From assembly GCA_963736975.1 (NCBI GenBank), contig CAVTQY010000001.1, forward strand, positions 62,001-126,000: 64,000 bases of DNA, written 5' to 3'. The notes under the pieces were generated by a model. That model ran no database searches and was not told where the DNA came from. It was given only the letters and a program-made list of their open reading frames with translations. Both the position numbers and the translations under genes were made by a program. Source of the DNA: CAVTQY01 sp963736975. Lineage in GTDB: Bacteria > Pseudomonadota > Alphaproteobacteria > Acetobacterales > Acetobacteraceae. Below, piece after piece: positions 17,269 through 26,603 of the stretch. How positions within the stretch are numbered: the stretch's first letter is position 1; every line of letters starts with the position of its first letter.

Positions 17269-18897
17269 ATGGCGACACGCCACGACGCGATCATCATCGG
17301 GGCCGGGCACAATGGCCTGGTGTGTGCGGCGTATCTGGCGCGCGGCGGCCTGAAGCCGCTGGTGCTGGAACGGCGCGACGTTATCGGCGGGGCCGCCGTC
17401 ACCGAGGAGATTGCCCCGGGGTTCCGCGCCTCGATCTTCTCCTATTTGATGAGTTTGCTGCATCCGCGAATTACAGCCGAGCTGGAGCTGAAAAAGCACG
17501 GGGTGGAGATCATGCCGTGCTCCGACATGCTCTCGCCGCTCGATGACGATGATTATATTGTCTTTTCCGACGATGTCGCGCGCACGCAGGCGAGCTTCGC
17601 GCGCTTCAACCAGAAGGACGCGGCGATTTATCCGACGTTCGACCGGTTCATCGGCGAGACCGCTGATGTGTTCCGCCGGCTGTTGTGGGAAACGCCGTTT
17701 GACCCTACGAAACGCGACTGGCGGACGGCGAAGCAAGCATTGGGGTTTCTGTGGCGGCACCGGCAGTACGGGGACCGGGTGTTTCGCCTGATCGATATAC
17801 TGACGATGTCAGCCTACGACTTCCTTTCCGAGTGGTTCGAGGACGACCGCATCAAGGCGGTGCTGGCCTATTATGCCTCGATCGGCACCTTTGCCGGCCC
17901 GAAGACGCCCGGCTCGGCGTATGTGATCATGCACCATATCATGGGTGAAAACGCCGGGGCCGGCGGCTGGGGCTTCATCAAGGGCGGCATGGGCGCGATC
18001 ACCCAGGCGCTGGCGGCGTATGGGCGCGAGAAGGGAGTGACGATCACCACCGGCAGCCCGATCGCGCGGGTGAAGATCAGCAACGGGCGGGCCATCGGCG
18101 TGGTCACTGTCGCCGGCGACGAATACGACTCCGGCGTGGTGATTTCGAATGCAAATGCCAAACCGCTGTATCTCGACATGGTGGGCGCCGAGCATCTGCC
18201 CGAAGACGTGGTGCGGGAGGTTTCCAGTTACCGGACATTCTCGACCGCGTTCAAGATGAATATCGCCTGCGAGCGGCCGCCGCAGTATCGCTGCCTGACG
18301 CGCGCGCTGCATGACGAGGCGCTTGGGACGTTCTCCTATCCGACCTATGTGCATGTCGCGCCGGATATCGACTATCTGGAGCGGGCCTATGACGATGCGA
18401 AAGCGGGCTGGTATTCGTCGGCGCCGTTCGTGACGCCGGTGGTGCCCACCATGGTCGATACGACGCTGGCGCCGCCGGGTAAGCACGTCGTCAACATGTT
18501 CGGCGGTCATGCGCCGTATCGCCTGCGCAACGGCGACTGGGCGACGGAGAGGCCCCGTTTCCAGCAAAACGTGTTCAACGCGCTGGAGCGGTTCGCGCCG
18601 GGTTTCTCCGACGATGTCATCGCCGCGCAGGTGCTGATTCCGGAAGATATCGAGAAGATCGTCGCGTTGCCGCAAGGCCACATCTTTCATGGTGAGTTGT
18701 CGCTCGACCAGCTGTTTTTCAAGCGTCCGGTGGCGCATTACGCGGATTACCGCACGCCGATCCGCGGGCTTTATATCTGCGGCAGCTCGATGCATCCGGG
18801 CGGGGGCGTGTCCGGCATTCCGGGCTACAATGCGGCCCGCGAGGTGCTGCGGGACCTGGGTCGCGGCTCCGGCATGCGCTACGCCGATCCGCGCTGA
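17269..18897 (+). CDS. CrtI-like FAD-dependent oxidoreductase
   Basis: A 542-residue flavoprotein of the phytoene desaturase/amine oxidase superfamily. The N-terminal dinucleotide-binding motif is IIIGAGHNGLVCAAYLARGG, followed by LVLERRDVIGGAAVTEE. The C-terminus has the matching FAD motif LYICGSSMHPGGGVSGIPGYNAAREVL. Carotenoid genes are absent here, and this subgroup (related to pyridine nucleotide-disulfide oxidoreductase domain proteins) is usually of unknown substrate. Position between a Rieske oxygenase and a choline-sulfatase suggests oxidation of a small catabolite rather than a carotenoid. Only three bases separate its stop from the sulfatase ATG. Confidence 0.85.
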   Translation: MATRHDAIIIGAGHNGLVCAAYLARGGLKPLVLERRDVIGGAAVTEEIAPGFRASIFSYLMSLLHPRITAELELKKHGVEIMPCSDMLSPLDDDDYIVFSDDVARTQASFARFNQKDAAIYPTFDRFIGETADVFRRLLWETPFDPTKRDWRTAKQALGFLWRHRQYGDRVFRLIDILTMSAYDFLSEWFEDDRIKAVLAYYASIGTFAGPKTPGSAYVIMHHIMGENAGAGGWGFIKGGMGAITQALAAYGREKGVTITTGSPIARVKISNGRAIGVVTVAGDEYDSGVVISNANAKPLYLDMVGAEHLPEDVVREVSSYRTFSTAFKMNIACERPPQYRCLTRALHDEALGTFSYPTYVHVAPDIDYLERAYDDAKAGWYSSAPFVTPVVPTMVDTTLAPPGKHVVNMFGGHAPYRLRNGDWATERPRFQQNVFNALERFAPGFSDDVIAAQVLIPEDIEKIVALPQGHIFHGELSLDQLFFKRPVAHYADYRTPIRGLYICGSSMHPGGGVSGIPGYNAAREVLRDLGRGSGMRYADPR

Positions 18898-18900
18898 CGC

Positions 18901-20418
18901 ATGAGCGCCGGCGGTCAGCCAAATCTGCTGATCCTGATGGCGGATCAGATGACGCCGTTTGCCTTGCCGGCGTATGGGCATCCGTTCGTGCGAGCGCCGT
19001 TCATCACCCGCTTGGCGGCCGAGGGCGTGGTGTTCGATGCGGCATATTGCAACAGCCCGCTGTGCGCGCCTTCGCGCGCGGTGCTGATGTCTGGGCTGCT
19101 TCCATCGGCGACCGGCGCCTATGACAACGCCGCGCCGCTTGCATCCGATTTTCCGACTTTCGCGCACCATCTCCGGGCGCTCGGCTATCTGACGATCCTC
19201 ACCGGCAAGATGCATTTCTGTGGCAGTGACCAACTGCACGGGTTCGAGGAGCGTCTGACCACCGACATTTATCCCGCCGATTTCGCGTGGACGCCCGACT
19301 GGGAGCATCCCGAATCGCGTCCGAGCTGGTATCATAACATGTCGTCCGTCATCGATGCCGGGCCCTGCGTGCGCACCAACCAGCTCGACTTCGACGACGA
19401 AGTGGTCTTCACCGCGGAGCGGCGTCTTTATGACCTCGCGCGGACGCCGGACGGGCGCCCGTTCTGTATGGTGGTATCGCTCACGCATCCGCACGATCCA
19501 TTCGTGATACCACAGCGCTTCTGGGATTTGTATGAAGGGTTGGCGATCAATGCGCCGCGCTTCGTGCCGGCGCTTGACTCTCTCGATCCGCACAGCCGTC
19601 GTCTGCGCTTCGTGTGCGCGATGGATGAGGCGCCGGTCAGCGAGGAACAGGTGTTGCGCGCCCGCCGGGCCTACTACGGGGCGATCAGCTACGTGGACGA
19701 GCAATTCGCGCGGGTCGTTGGCACGCTGCGAAGCTGTGGGCTGGCCGAGAATACAATCGTTATCCTGCTCTCCGACCATGGGGAGATGCTCGGGGAGCAC
19801 GGGCTCTGGTACAAAATGAGTTTCCGGGAAGGGGCGGCGCGCATTCCGCTGATCGTGCATGCGCCGGGGCGGTTTCCTCCGCACCGTGTTGCGTCGGCGG
19901 TCTCTTTGGTTGACCTGCTTCCGACGTTGGTGGAAATCGGCGGCGGAATACCGATGGTGCGGACGGACGGGCAGAGCCTGGTGCCGCATTTGCGCGGCGA
20001 TGGCGGCCATGATGCGGTTTTTGGCGAATACTTGGCCGAAGGCGTCGTAGCGCCGATGCTGATGATCCGGCGTGGCCGCTACAAATTCATTCATACGCCG
20101 GGCGATCCGGATCAGTTGTTCGATCTTGCCGTTGATCCGGACGAGGCCGGCAACCTGGCCGAAGGGTCCCTTTGCAGGGCGCTTGCTGCTGCGTTCCGTG
20201 AAGAGGTCGGGCGGCGTTGGGATATGGCTGCGTTGCGCCGGGCGGTGTTGGAGAGCCAAGCGCGACGGCGGCTGATCGATGCGGCGATGCGTCGGGGGCG
20301 TCCGCACGGCTGGGACTGGCAGCCGCCGCGCGACGCGACGCGCGAGTATATCCGCACGCACATGGATCTGGACGAGCTGGAAGCGAAAGCGCGGCTGCCG
20401 CGGTTGGGTCGGGGTTAA
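18901..20418 (+). CDS. betC: Choline-sulfatase (type I sulfatase)
   Basis: A 505-residue sulfatase. BetC hydrolyses choline-O-sulfate to choline and sulfate. The formylglycine motif is CAPSR (Cys about 59, within NSPLCAPSRAVLMSG); the N-terminal metal ligands are in LILMADQM, where type I sulfatases have Asp. The block TGKMHFCGSDQLHGFEERLT followed by TDIYPADFAWTPDW closely matches what I know of BetC rather than arylsulfatases. LSDHGEMLGEHGLWYK carries the second metal site. An anaerobic or aerobic formylglycine-generating enzyme must act in trans; none is in the window. It comes three bases after the CrtI-like gene and 73 bases before an ABC importer operon. Confidence 0.82.
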   Translation: MSAGGQPNLLILMADQMTPFALPAYGHPFVRAPFITRLAAEGVVFDAAYCNSPLCAPSRAVLMSGLLPSATGAYDNAAPLASDFPTFAHHLRALGYLTILTGKMHFCGSDQLHGFEERLTTDIYPADFAWTPDWEHPESRPSWYHNMSSVIDAGPCVRTNQLDFDDEVVFTAERRLYDLARTPDGRPFCMVVSLTHPHDPFVIPQRFWDLYEGLAINAPRFVPALDSLDPHSRRLRFVCAMDEAPVSEEQVLRARRAYYGAISYVDEQFARVVGTLRSCGLAENTIVILLSDHGEMLGEHGLWYKMSFREGAARIPLIVHAPGRFPPHRVASAVSLVDLLPTLVEIGGGIPMVRTDGQSLVPHLRGDGGHDAVFGEYLAEGVVAPMLMIRRGRYKFIHTPGDPDQLFDLAVDPDEAGNLAEGSLCRALAAAFREEVGRRWDMAALRRAVLESQARRRLIDAAMRRGRPHGWDWQPPRDATREYIRTHMDLDELEAKARLPRLGRG

Positions 20419-20491
20419 CTCATCCGTCGCAAGCCCCTTCCGGTCGTCGGGCGCCGGCATTAGCCTCGGCTAGCGTCGCGCGGGGGGAACA

Positions 20492-21586
20492 ATGGCCACC
20501 TTGTCATTGCAGGGCGTGCGAAAATCGTTCGGCCCGCTGGAGGTGGTGCACGGCGTCGATCTGGAGATCGCCGACCGCGAATTCGTGGTGCTGGTGGGCC
20601 CGAGCGGGTGCGGCAAAAGCACAATCCTGCGCATGATCGCCGGACTGGAGGAGATAACGTCGGGTCGGGTCCTGATCGACGGCGCAATTGTCAATGACCG
20701 CGAGCCGAAAGATCGCGACATCGCAATGGTGTTTCAGGATTATGCCCTGTATCCGCATATGACAGTTTACGAGAATTTGGCATTCGGTCTGCGCTACCGG
20801 AACGTCCGTCGTCCCGAAATCCGTCGGCGAGTCGAGGAAGCTGCCCGAGTGCTGGAGATCGGGGCCCTGATGGAGCGAATGCCGCGGGAACTCTCCGGTG
20901 GGCAGCGTCAGCGCGTCGCGATGGGACGGGCCATCGTGCGCGATCCAAAAATCTTCCTGTTCGACGAGCCGCTGTCGAATCTGGACGCGAAGCTGCGCGG
21001 CCAGATGCGGACCGAGCTGAAGAAGCTGCGCGCGCGGGTGTCGATCACCACGGTGTTCGTCACGCATGACCAGGTGGAGGCGATGACGTTGGCCGACCGC
21101 ATCGTCGTGTTGAATGAGGGCCGGGTCGAGCAGGTGGGAACGCCGGAAGAGGTGTACGAGAAGCCTGCCTCGGCCTTCGTCGCCGGCTTTATCGGCGCAC
21201 CGCCGATGAACCTGCTCCCCGCACGGCTGCTCGCGGTCAGCGGCGGCGCGGCTGTGGTTCTGGATGAGGGAACGGCGCTGCCGCTCCCCGCCCTGCCGTT
21301 CAGCCCGCGCGAGGTCTTGTGCGGAATCCGGGCGGAACATTTGGAACTCGCCGACGGATCGGACTCGCGGCCAAGAGTGCGGGCCGAGGTGACTGCGGTG
21401 GAGCCGCTGGGTCCCGACACGCTTGTTTTCGTCGCGGTCGCCGGGCGGGAGATGGTGTGTCGGCTGGCGCCGGGGCGCGTGCGTAGCAGTGGCGAAACCA
21501 TCTCGCTCAGTCTCGATCCGGCGCGCGTGCACCTGTTCGACCGCGCGACGGAGCGGCGGCTGCAAACAAAAGGGAGGATCACATGA
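20492..21586 (+). CDS. Sugar-type ABC transporter ATPase (UgpC/MalK family)
   Basis: A 364-residue ATPase with the ABC domain (1-235): Walker A GPSGCGKSTILRM, Q-loop MVFQDYALYPHM, signature LSGGQRQRVAMGRAI, Walker B FLFDEPLSNLDAKL and the switch histidine FVTHDQVEA. A C-terminal regulatory/OB-fold region (about 240-364, TOBE) is typical of MalK and UgpC. It energises import of a carbohydrate, polyol or glycerophosphodiester. It overlaps the binding-protein gene by four bases (ATGA) and starts the operon ATPase, binding protein, two permeases, accessory protein. GGGGGGAA lies just upstream of the ATG. Confidence 0.9.
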   Translation: MATLSLQGVRKSFGPLEVVHGVDLEIADREFVVLVGPSGCGKSTILRMIAGLEEITSGRVLIDGAIVNDREPKDRDIAMVFQDYALYPHMTVYENLAFGLRYRNVRRPEIRRRVEEAARVLEIGALMERMPRELSGGQRQRVAMGRAIVRDPKIFLFDEPLSNLDAKLRGQMRTELKKLRARVSITTVFVTHDQVEAMTLADRIVVLNEGRVEQVGTPEEVYEKPASAFVAGFIGAPPMNLLPARLLAVSGGAAVVLDEGTALPLPALPFSPREVLCGIRAEHLELADGSDSRPRVRAEVTAVEPLGPDTLVFVAVAGREMVCRLAPGRVRSSGETISLSLDPARVHLFDRATERRLQTKGRIT

Positions 21587-22834
21587 AGCGAATCAGGCGT
21601 CGTACGATCTTGCAGGCGGCTCTCGCCGTACCGGCGATCGCGCGCGGTACCCGCGCTCAGGGCTCGAAGCAAGTCAGCATCCTGACGTGGAACATCCCCG
21701 ATGCGCAGCCGCTGATGAATACATGGATCAAGGACTTCACGGCGACCCGGCCGGGCGTGATAGTGCAATGGCTGGACAAGAAGGGGCCCGACCTGCCGGC
21801 GTTCTACCAGACGCAGCTTGTGGCCGGCACCCCGCCTGATGTCATCGACCTGCAAGGGGGTCTCGGGATCGAGTATGCCGCGCAGGGGGCGCTGCTGGAC
21901 CTTACGTCTATGCTGACCCAGCATCCGGACGTGAAATCCCGGTTCAATGCGGATTATCTCGCCAACTGGGTCTATGACGGCAAGAACTACATGCTGCCGT
22001 TCTACGTCTCCAAGACGCTGCTGTTTTATAACAAGACGCTGTTCCAGAAAGCTGGGCTTGCGGGACCGCCCGACAGTTTCGATGCTATCCTGGAGCACGC
22101 GGCGAAAATCGGCGGCGAGAACCAGAGCGGCTTTCTCACCCTGAATTTCGACTGGCTGTACTGGCCGCTGTTCAAGATGAACGGCATCGAGCTGCTGACG
22201 CCCGACCTGAAGCATACCGCGTTCGATACGCCAAAAATGGTGTCGGTGACCGATCAACTGGCGAAGGCGACGGCCACTCCGGCGATCGACAAAATCTCCT
22301 GGACAGGGCGATGGGTTCGAACCTCTCGGGGCATTCTCGTCCGGGAGAGTGGGCATGCTGCACGCCCATTCGCCCGCCTATCTGTATATCAAGGGTCAGG
22401 GTCCATGGGTGAGCGAGCAAACCCTGGGCGTGGCGCAGATGCCCGGTGACTGGGCGGTGCCGAACAGCCACGGGCTCGGGGTTTCGGCGCAATCGCACAA
22501 CAAGGAGCTTGCCTGGGAGCTGGTGAGCTTCCTCACCGAGCGCCAACAGGCATTGGCCTTCGCACGGGCGTTCAAAGTACTGACCGGCAATACGGAGGTG
22601 GATCATGTATTGCTGGCAGAGATGCGCAAGGAGGATCCGCTGGGGGCGGCCGTGTTGGACACCCAGCTTCAGTTCACCGACCGCATGACCGGCAACTGGC
22701 GGCTCGGCGATGACAGCCAGGTCAAGGATGCATTCTATCCGAACCTGCAAAGCGCGTTGCTGGGGCATCGACCGGCGTCGGCGGCGGTTCAAACGGCCAA
22801 CCGGTCCGTCGAGCGCGTACTTCAGCGGGGTTGA
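21583..22834 (+). pseudogene. Sugar-type ABC substrate-binding protein, one +1 frameshift as read
   Basis: A family 1 extracellular binding protein with a Sec/Tat-like leader (MKRIRRRTILQAALAVPAIA). The first frame runs well to IDKISWTGRW; after that it continues in the next frame at EPLGAFSSGRVGMLHAHSPA and runs to the stop. The change is +1 and falls on GTTCGAAC at 22315-22322. The gene has 1252 bases, one more than a multiple of three, so deleting one base yields an uninterrupted 416-residue protein. The second half contains the usual QMPGDWAVPNSHG ligand-lobe region. It is coupled to the ATPase gene by ATGA. Like the other three broken genes, it is probably functional in the cell. Confidence 0.85.
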
Positions 22835-22839
22835 GCCGC

Positions 22840-23769
22840 ATGGACGCCGCATTGCCAGTTGCCGCCACACTGCGACGTGCCGCGCTGCGTCCTCGCGCGG
22901 CGAGGCGCGGCGTGCTGATCGCCTGCTTCCTTGCCCCGTCGCTCGGCATCTTTCTGCTTTACCGCGTCCTGCCACTGTTCTGGAATTTGTGGCTCTCTTT
23001 CGAGTTCTGGTCGCCGCTACGGCCCGCACGCTGGGCCGGAGTGGCGAACTACACCGACATGCTGCAGGACGACGTGTTCTGGCAGGCGCTGCAGAACACG
23101 GTTATCTTCATGGCGGCGGCCCCGGTGGCGATCGGGGTTGCGCTGGGGATCGCACTTCTGGTGAATAGCGACCTGAGGGGCGCGGCAGTTTACCGCACCG
23201 TCGTGTTTCTGTCGTATCCGCTGATGACGGTCGCCGTCGCGATCATCTGGCGATGGATGTATGATCCTCGCGGCGGGCTGATCAATTACGTGTTGCGCAG
23301 TACCGGGTTGGTGTCGCGGCCGGTCTCTTTCCTGGAAAGCGATGTCTGGGCGTTGCCCAGCGTCATTCTTGCCGATTTCTGGCAAGTTATCGGCTTCTAT
23401 ATGATCATCCTGCTCACGGGCCTGCAAAGCATACCGCCGCATCTGTATGAGGCGGCACGGATAGACGGTGCGCCGGCCGCGGCACGTTTCTGGCGCATCA
23501 CCCTGCCGCTGCTGCGCCCTTCCTTGTTCCTGTGCGGCGTGATCGGGATCTTGAATTCCTTCACGGCGTTCGACTTGGTTTACGTCATGACACAGGGTGG
23601 CCCCGACCACGCGACCGAGCTGCTGATCACGTACATCTATCGCACCGGGTTCGGGGAGACGCGCTTCGATTATGCCGCCGCCCTGACCATCGTGCAGTTT
23701 GCGTTGCTGCTGGTGCTGACCTGGCTCGCGCACCGCGCCTCGGGGCGGAATGCCGGGGCGCTTGCATGA
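22840..23769 (+). CDS. Sugar-type ABC transporter permease (UgpA/MalF-like)
   Basis: A 309-residue inner-membrane permease with six predicted spans. It begins with a basic N-terminus, then FLAPSLGIFLLYRVLPLFWN, and carries the EAA loop YEAARIDGAPAAARFWRITLPLL plus LVYVMTQGGPDHATELL, both typical of the MalF/UgpA group (the loop is quoted as two halves). The ATG at 22840 follows the preceding stop by five bases; a TTG at 22831 would overlap that stop. The gene overlaps the next permease by four bases (ATGA). Confidence 0.9.
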   Translation: MDAALPVAATLRRAALRPRAARRGVLIACFLAPSLGIFLLYRVLPLFWNLWLSFEFWSPLRPARWAGVANYTDMLQDDVFWQALQNTVIFMAAAPVAIGVALGIALLVNSDLRGAAVYRTVVFLSYPLMTVAVAIIWRWMYDPRGGLINYVLRSTGLVSRPVSFLESDVWALPSVILADFWQVIGFYMIILLTGLQSIPPHLYEAARIDGAPAAARFWRITLPLLRPSLFLCGVIGILNSFTAFDLVYVMTQGGPDHATELLITYIYRTGFGETRFDYAAALTIVQFALLLVLTWLAHRASGRNAGALA

Positions 23770-24590
23770 CCGCGCGACGCCGACTGGCAATGACGGCGCT
23801 GCGGCATCTGGTGCTGACCGTGGTCTGCGCGGCCATGCTCGTGCCGTTCTACTGGGTGTTGAAGACCTCCCTGACCGGCGACAACATCTATTCGTATCCC
23901 CCAGCGCTGATCCCGCACAACGCCAATCTGTTCCATTATGTCGATGTCTGGTATTTCATTCCCTTTCCTCGCTATCTGCTCAACAGTATCATGGTCTCGG
24001 TTCTGGCCGTGATCGGCAATCTGATCCTGAATGCGCTGGCGGGGTACGCCCTGGCGCAGCCCTTCGTCGGACGCCGGACCGTGGTGCTGCTGCTGCTGAG
24101 TTGCATGCTGATCCCGTTCCAGGCGACCATCATCCCGGCTTATCTGATCACCGCTCGGTTGGGGCTGCTGAACTCCTATCTCGGTCTTGCGCTGCCGCTG
24201 CTCTCAACGATCGTGTGCATTTTCGTCTTCAAGGCGAGCTTCGAGGCGGTGCCGCGCTCACTGATCGATGCCGCGCGCGTGGATGGACTTGGCGACGCGC
24301 GCATCCTTGCACGCATCATGCTGCCGTTATCGAAGCCGGCGATGGCGACCAATGTCATTCTGTCCTTCATCTGGTCATGGAACGCGTTTCTCTGGCCGCT
24401 TATCGTGACCCGAACCAACAACATGCAGACCCTTCCGTTGGGATTGGCTCGGTTCCTCTCTTATATGGAAGACACCACGGGGGCCCTGTATGCGTTCGTG
24501 GTGATGGTGCTGGTGCCGGGACTGTTTGTGTTCTTCATGGCGCAGAAGGAGTTCGTCCGTGGCCTGACCGCCGGGGCGGCAAAAGGTTAG
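23766..24590 (+). CDS. Sugar-type ABC transporter permease (UgpE/MalG-like)
   Basis: A 274-residue inner-membrane permease, the second of the pair. The first span is followed by VPFYWVLKTSLTG, typical of MalG/UgpE, and the EAA loop is LIDAARVDGLGDARILARIM. The C-terminus ends FMAQKEFVRGLTAGAAKG, a very common MalG-type ending. It starts within the stop of the previous gene (ATGA), and the next gene begins two bases after its stop, so all five genes form one transcript. The likely solute class is a sugar, polyol or glycerophosphodiester; the adjoining choline-sulfatase makes a choline ester possible. Confidence 0.9.
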   Translation: MTARRRLAMTALRHLVLTVVCAAMLVPFYWVLKTSLTGDNIYSYPPALIPHNANLFHYVDVWYFIPFPRYLLNSIMVSVLAVIGNLILNALAGYALAQPFVGRRTVVLLLLSCMLIPFQATIIPAYLITARLGLLNSYLGLALPLLSTIVCIFVFKASFEAVPRSLIDAARVDGLGDARILARIMLPLSKPAMATNVILSFIWSWNAFLWPLIVTRTNNMQTLPLGLARFLSYMEDTTGALYAFVVMVLVPGLFVFFMAQKEFVRGLTAGAAKG

Positions 24591-24592
24591 CC

Positions 24593-24976
24593 ATGCGCTT
24601 GGGGCGGATGCTGCGCAGCAGGTTCGTGGTGGTGCCGCTGGTTCTGGCGGCTGCCGTTGGCGGATGGAACCTGTATGTGGCGCAGCACGACAACGGCAGG
24701 CTTGCCGGACGGGTGGTGGATGCGAGTGGTCAGCCAGTCGCCACTGCCACGGTGCGGCTGTATGAGCAGCAATTCACCAACCAGGTCGAACGCGAACGCA
24801 CGCGAACCGACGGAGAGGGATGGTTCCATTTCTTCGGTAACCGCTCCCATCTTGTGCAGGTACAGGCCGAGACGGATGACGGTCGCGGGTCGCCGCGCGA
24901 GACTGTGCGGCTATGGTTCCGCGCGCAGGATCGAACTCTGGTCAGGCCGCTGGTGGTCCGGCGCGCGGCTGGATAA
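24593..24976 (+). CDS. Secreted carboxypeptidase-regulatory-like domain protein
   Basis: A 127-residue protein with one N-terminal hydrophobic segment (FVVVPLVLAAAVGG) and a single Ig-like beta-sandwich (GRLAGRVVDASGQPVATATV then GEGWFHFFGN), the CarboxypepD_reg fold. It has no catalytic residues. Such domains bind sugars or anchor modules in the periplasm. It is the fifth gene of an ABC import operon, two bases after the permease stop, so an accessory role in solute capture or at the membrane is plausible, though not known. Only two bases separate it from the convergent M20 peptidase gene. Confidence 0.65.
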   Translation: MRLGRMLRSRFVVVPLVLAAAVGGWNLYVAQHDNGRLAGRVVDASGQPVATATVRLYEQQFTNQVERERTRTDGEGWFHFFGNRSHLVQVQAETDDGRGSPRETVRLWFRAQDRTLVRPLVVRRAAG

Positions 24977-24978
24977 CG

Positions 24979-26592
24979 CTACAGCGCTTCTCCCGCACCG
25001 GAACCGGAGGCTGGCGTTGGCAGCCACCATTCTTCGCCGCGTTCGGTGCGGATATATTCCGGCCAGCGCAGATCGGTTGGCGCCGGGAAATCGCGTGACA
25101 GCAGCGGTGCTGTCCATTTCGTGCCGCCAACGCCGCCGCCGGTGCGTTCCGTGAATTCTGCTTGCGCCGCGGCCAGCACTTCCGGGCGGGTCAACAGGTC
25201 GAGGAAGCTGGTGGCGATTGTCTTGGCGCCGAAAAACAGACCTGGGTCGATCGCCGCCGGCAGGCCGCCCATGACGTTCACGGCCCAGGCCGGGTACTCG
25301 TAGCCGGGGCGCGGCGGGCGCAGCGTGGGGCGCATGCTGAAAACACGCGCGGTCGGTGCGTGCCACGTGTAGTCGACATAATCATCGGAGGTAAAGTTGA
25401 GTTGCCAGGACGGCAGGCCTAGCCGCAATGCGCGCTCATGTTCTGCGGGGTCGGTCAGCCGTTCATTGTCGTCGATGAACGGGGTGGCCATCCGTTCGAG
25501 GCCCAGATTACTCTGGACCTCGCGCGCGAAGTCCCGCGCTTCCTCCGGGAAGGATGGCGGGCCAACGAGCTTCATGTTGGTGTAGCAGAGCTCGGTCATG
25601 GCAAGGTTGGGCAGGCCGACGCGGGTTTTTGTCACCCACCGCGCCGAAGCGCGGCAACCTGTCGTTGCCGCAGCCTGCCGTGCGTTGTTCGCGAGCACCT
25701 CGAAAATGCGCTGCTGGATGGCAAGCGTCGGCGAACGCCAGGAGTATTGAATTTGTGAGAACCGCGGCGGTAGATTGTCGGAGGTGGCATCGCCGGCGGC
25801 AAGGACGAATTCGTTGAGGGTCCACGTGCCGGTGTGGGGGAACATCGCCTCCTTGGTGTATTTGGTCATCGTGTACATCAGGCAGAGTGCATCGATCGCG
25901 CCCGGGCATCTTGCGTTGGCGTGCGCGCCGCGTGACGGAACCAGGCTGGTGTCGATCCAGGTCTCCGGATCGATGGTTTCAAAGGTGAACACGACACTCC
26001 AGTAAGCGCCGCAATGGGTTTCGTGACAGACTGTGTTGGCGCGATGGGGGTGATAGGCGATGAACGCATCGCAACCGTCGTAATAGCCCTTCGCTGCGTG
26101 CACGGGTTTGGAGCCGCACATCTTCTCCGCCGGCTCGCCGAAGAAGCGCAGCCGGCCGGGGATGCCGAACCGCTCCATCGTCGCCTTCGTCGCCAGCATG
26201 CCCACCAGGGCGGTGGTGCCAAGCGAGGAATGCGGATCGGTGTGGCCGGCCGCCCAGGGATGCAAGCCGGGGCGCGGCTCGCGACGCGGAACGAGCGCCT
26301 GGGAATTGCCGGGAACGGCGTCGTATTCCGCGTAGCCGCCGACGGTCGGGCTGCCCCGGCCCCATTGTGCCGCGAAGGCCGTGGGCATACCGCCGGACCC
26401 TGCCTCGACCTCGAATCCTTCCTTACGCAGCAGGTCGCAATAGAGGCGGGCGGAACGGTATTCACGCCAGGCTGGTTCCGCAAGGTTCCAGAGTTGCAGG
26501 TTCCAGTCGGAAAAGCGGGGGCGGTTGGCTTCGATCCAGTCGAGAGCAAATCGCTTCTGTTCGGTTAGTTCGATGGTGCCGGTCGCCGGCAT
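24979..26592 (-). CDS. M20-family amidohydrolase (AbgB-like)
   Basis: A 537-residue metal-dependent amidase or peptidase. It has the M20 start block FSDWNLQLWNLAEPAWREYR, GYAEYDAVPGNSQ (expected metal Asp), AGHTDPHSSLGTTALVG (His ligand region), and the dimerisation domain in the middle. The overall order and the MCGSKPVHAAKGYYDGCDAF segment resemble AbgB, which cleaves p-aminobenzoyl-glutamate, and related amidohydrolases. The start at 26592 is chosen because AGGAG lies about ten bases upstream; the longer open frame is a shadow of the upstream gene. It follows the NnrU-like gene by 11 bases on the same strand. A role in recycling folate-type fragments is possible but not shown. Confidence 0.82.
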   Translation of the reverse strand: MPATGTIELTEQKRFALDWIEANRPRFSDWNLQLWNLAEPAWREYRSARLYCDLLRKEGFEVEAGSGGMPTAFAAQWGRGSPTVGGYAEYDAVPGNSQALVPRREPRPGLHPWAAGHTDPHSSLGTTALVGMLATKATMERFGIPGRLRFFGEPAEKMCGSKPVHAAKGYYDGCDAFIAYHPHRANTVCHETHCGAYWSVVFTFETIDPETWIDTSLVPSRGAHANARCPGAIDALCLMYTMTKYTKEAMFPHTGTWTLNEFVLAAGDATSDNLPPRFSQIQYSWRSPTLAIQQRIFEVLANNARQAAATTGCRASARWVTKTRVGLPNLAMTELCYTNMKLVGPPSFPEEARDFAREVQSNLGLERMATPFIDDNERLTDPAEHERALRLGLPSWQLNFTSDDYVDYTWHAPTARVFSMRPTLRPPRPGYEYPAWAVNVMGGLPAAIDPGLFFGAKTIATSFLDLLTRPEVLAAAQAEFTERTGGGVGGTKWTAPLLSRDFPAPTDLRWPEYIRTERGEEWWLPTPASGSGAGEAL

Positions 26593-26603
26593 GGGTGCGT
26601 CTC

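Noticed and set aside
17809..20460. An 883-codon minus-strand open frame
   Set aside because: It is Arg/His-rich with no family motifs and lies opposite the CrtI-like and sulfatase genes, which are clearly real.
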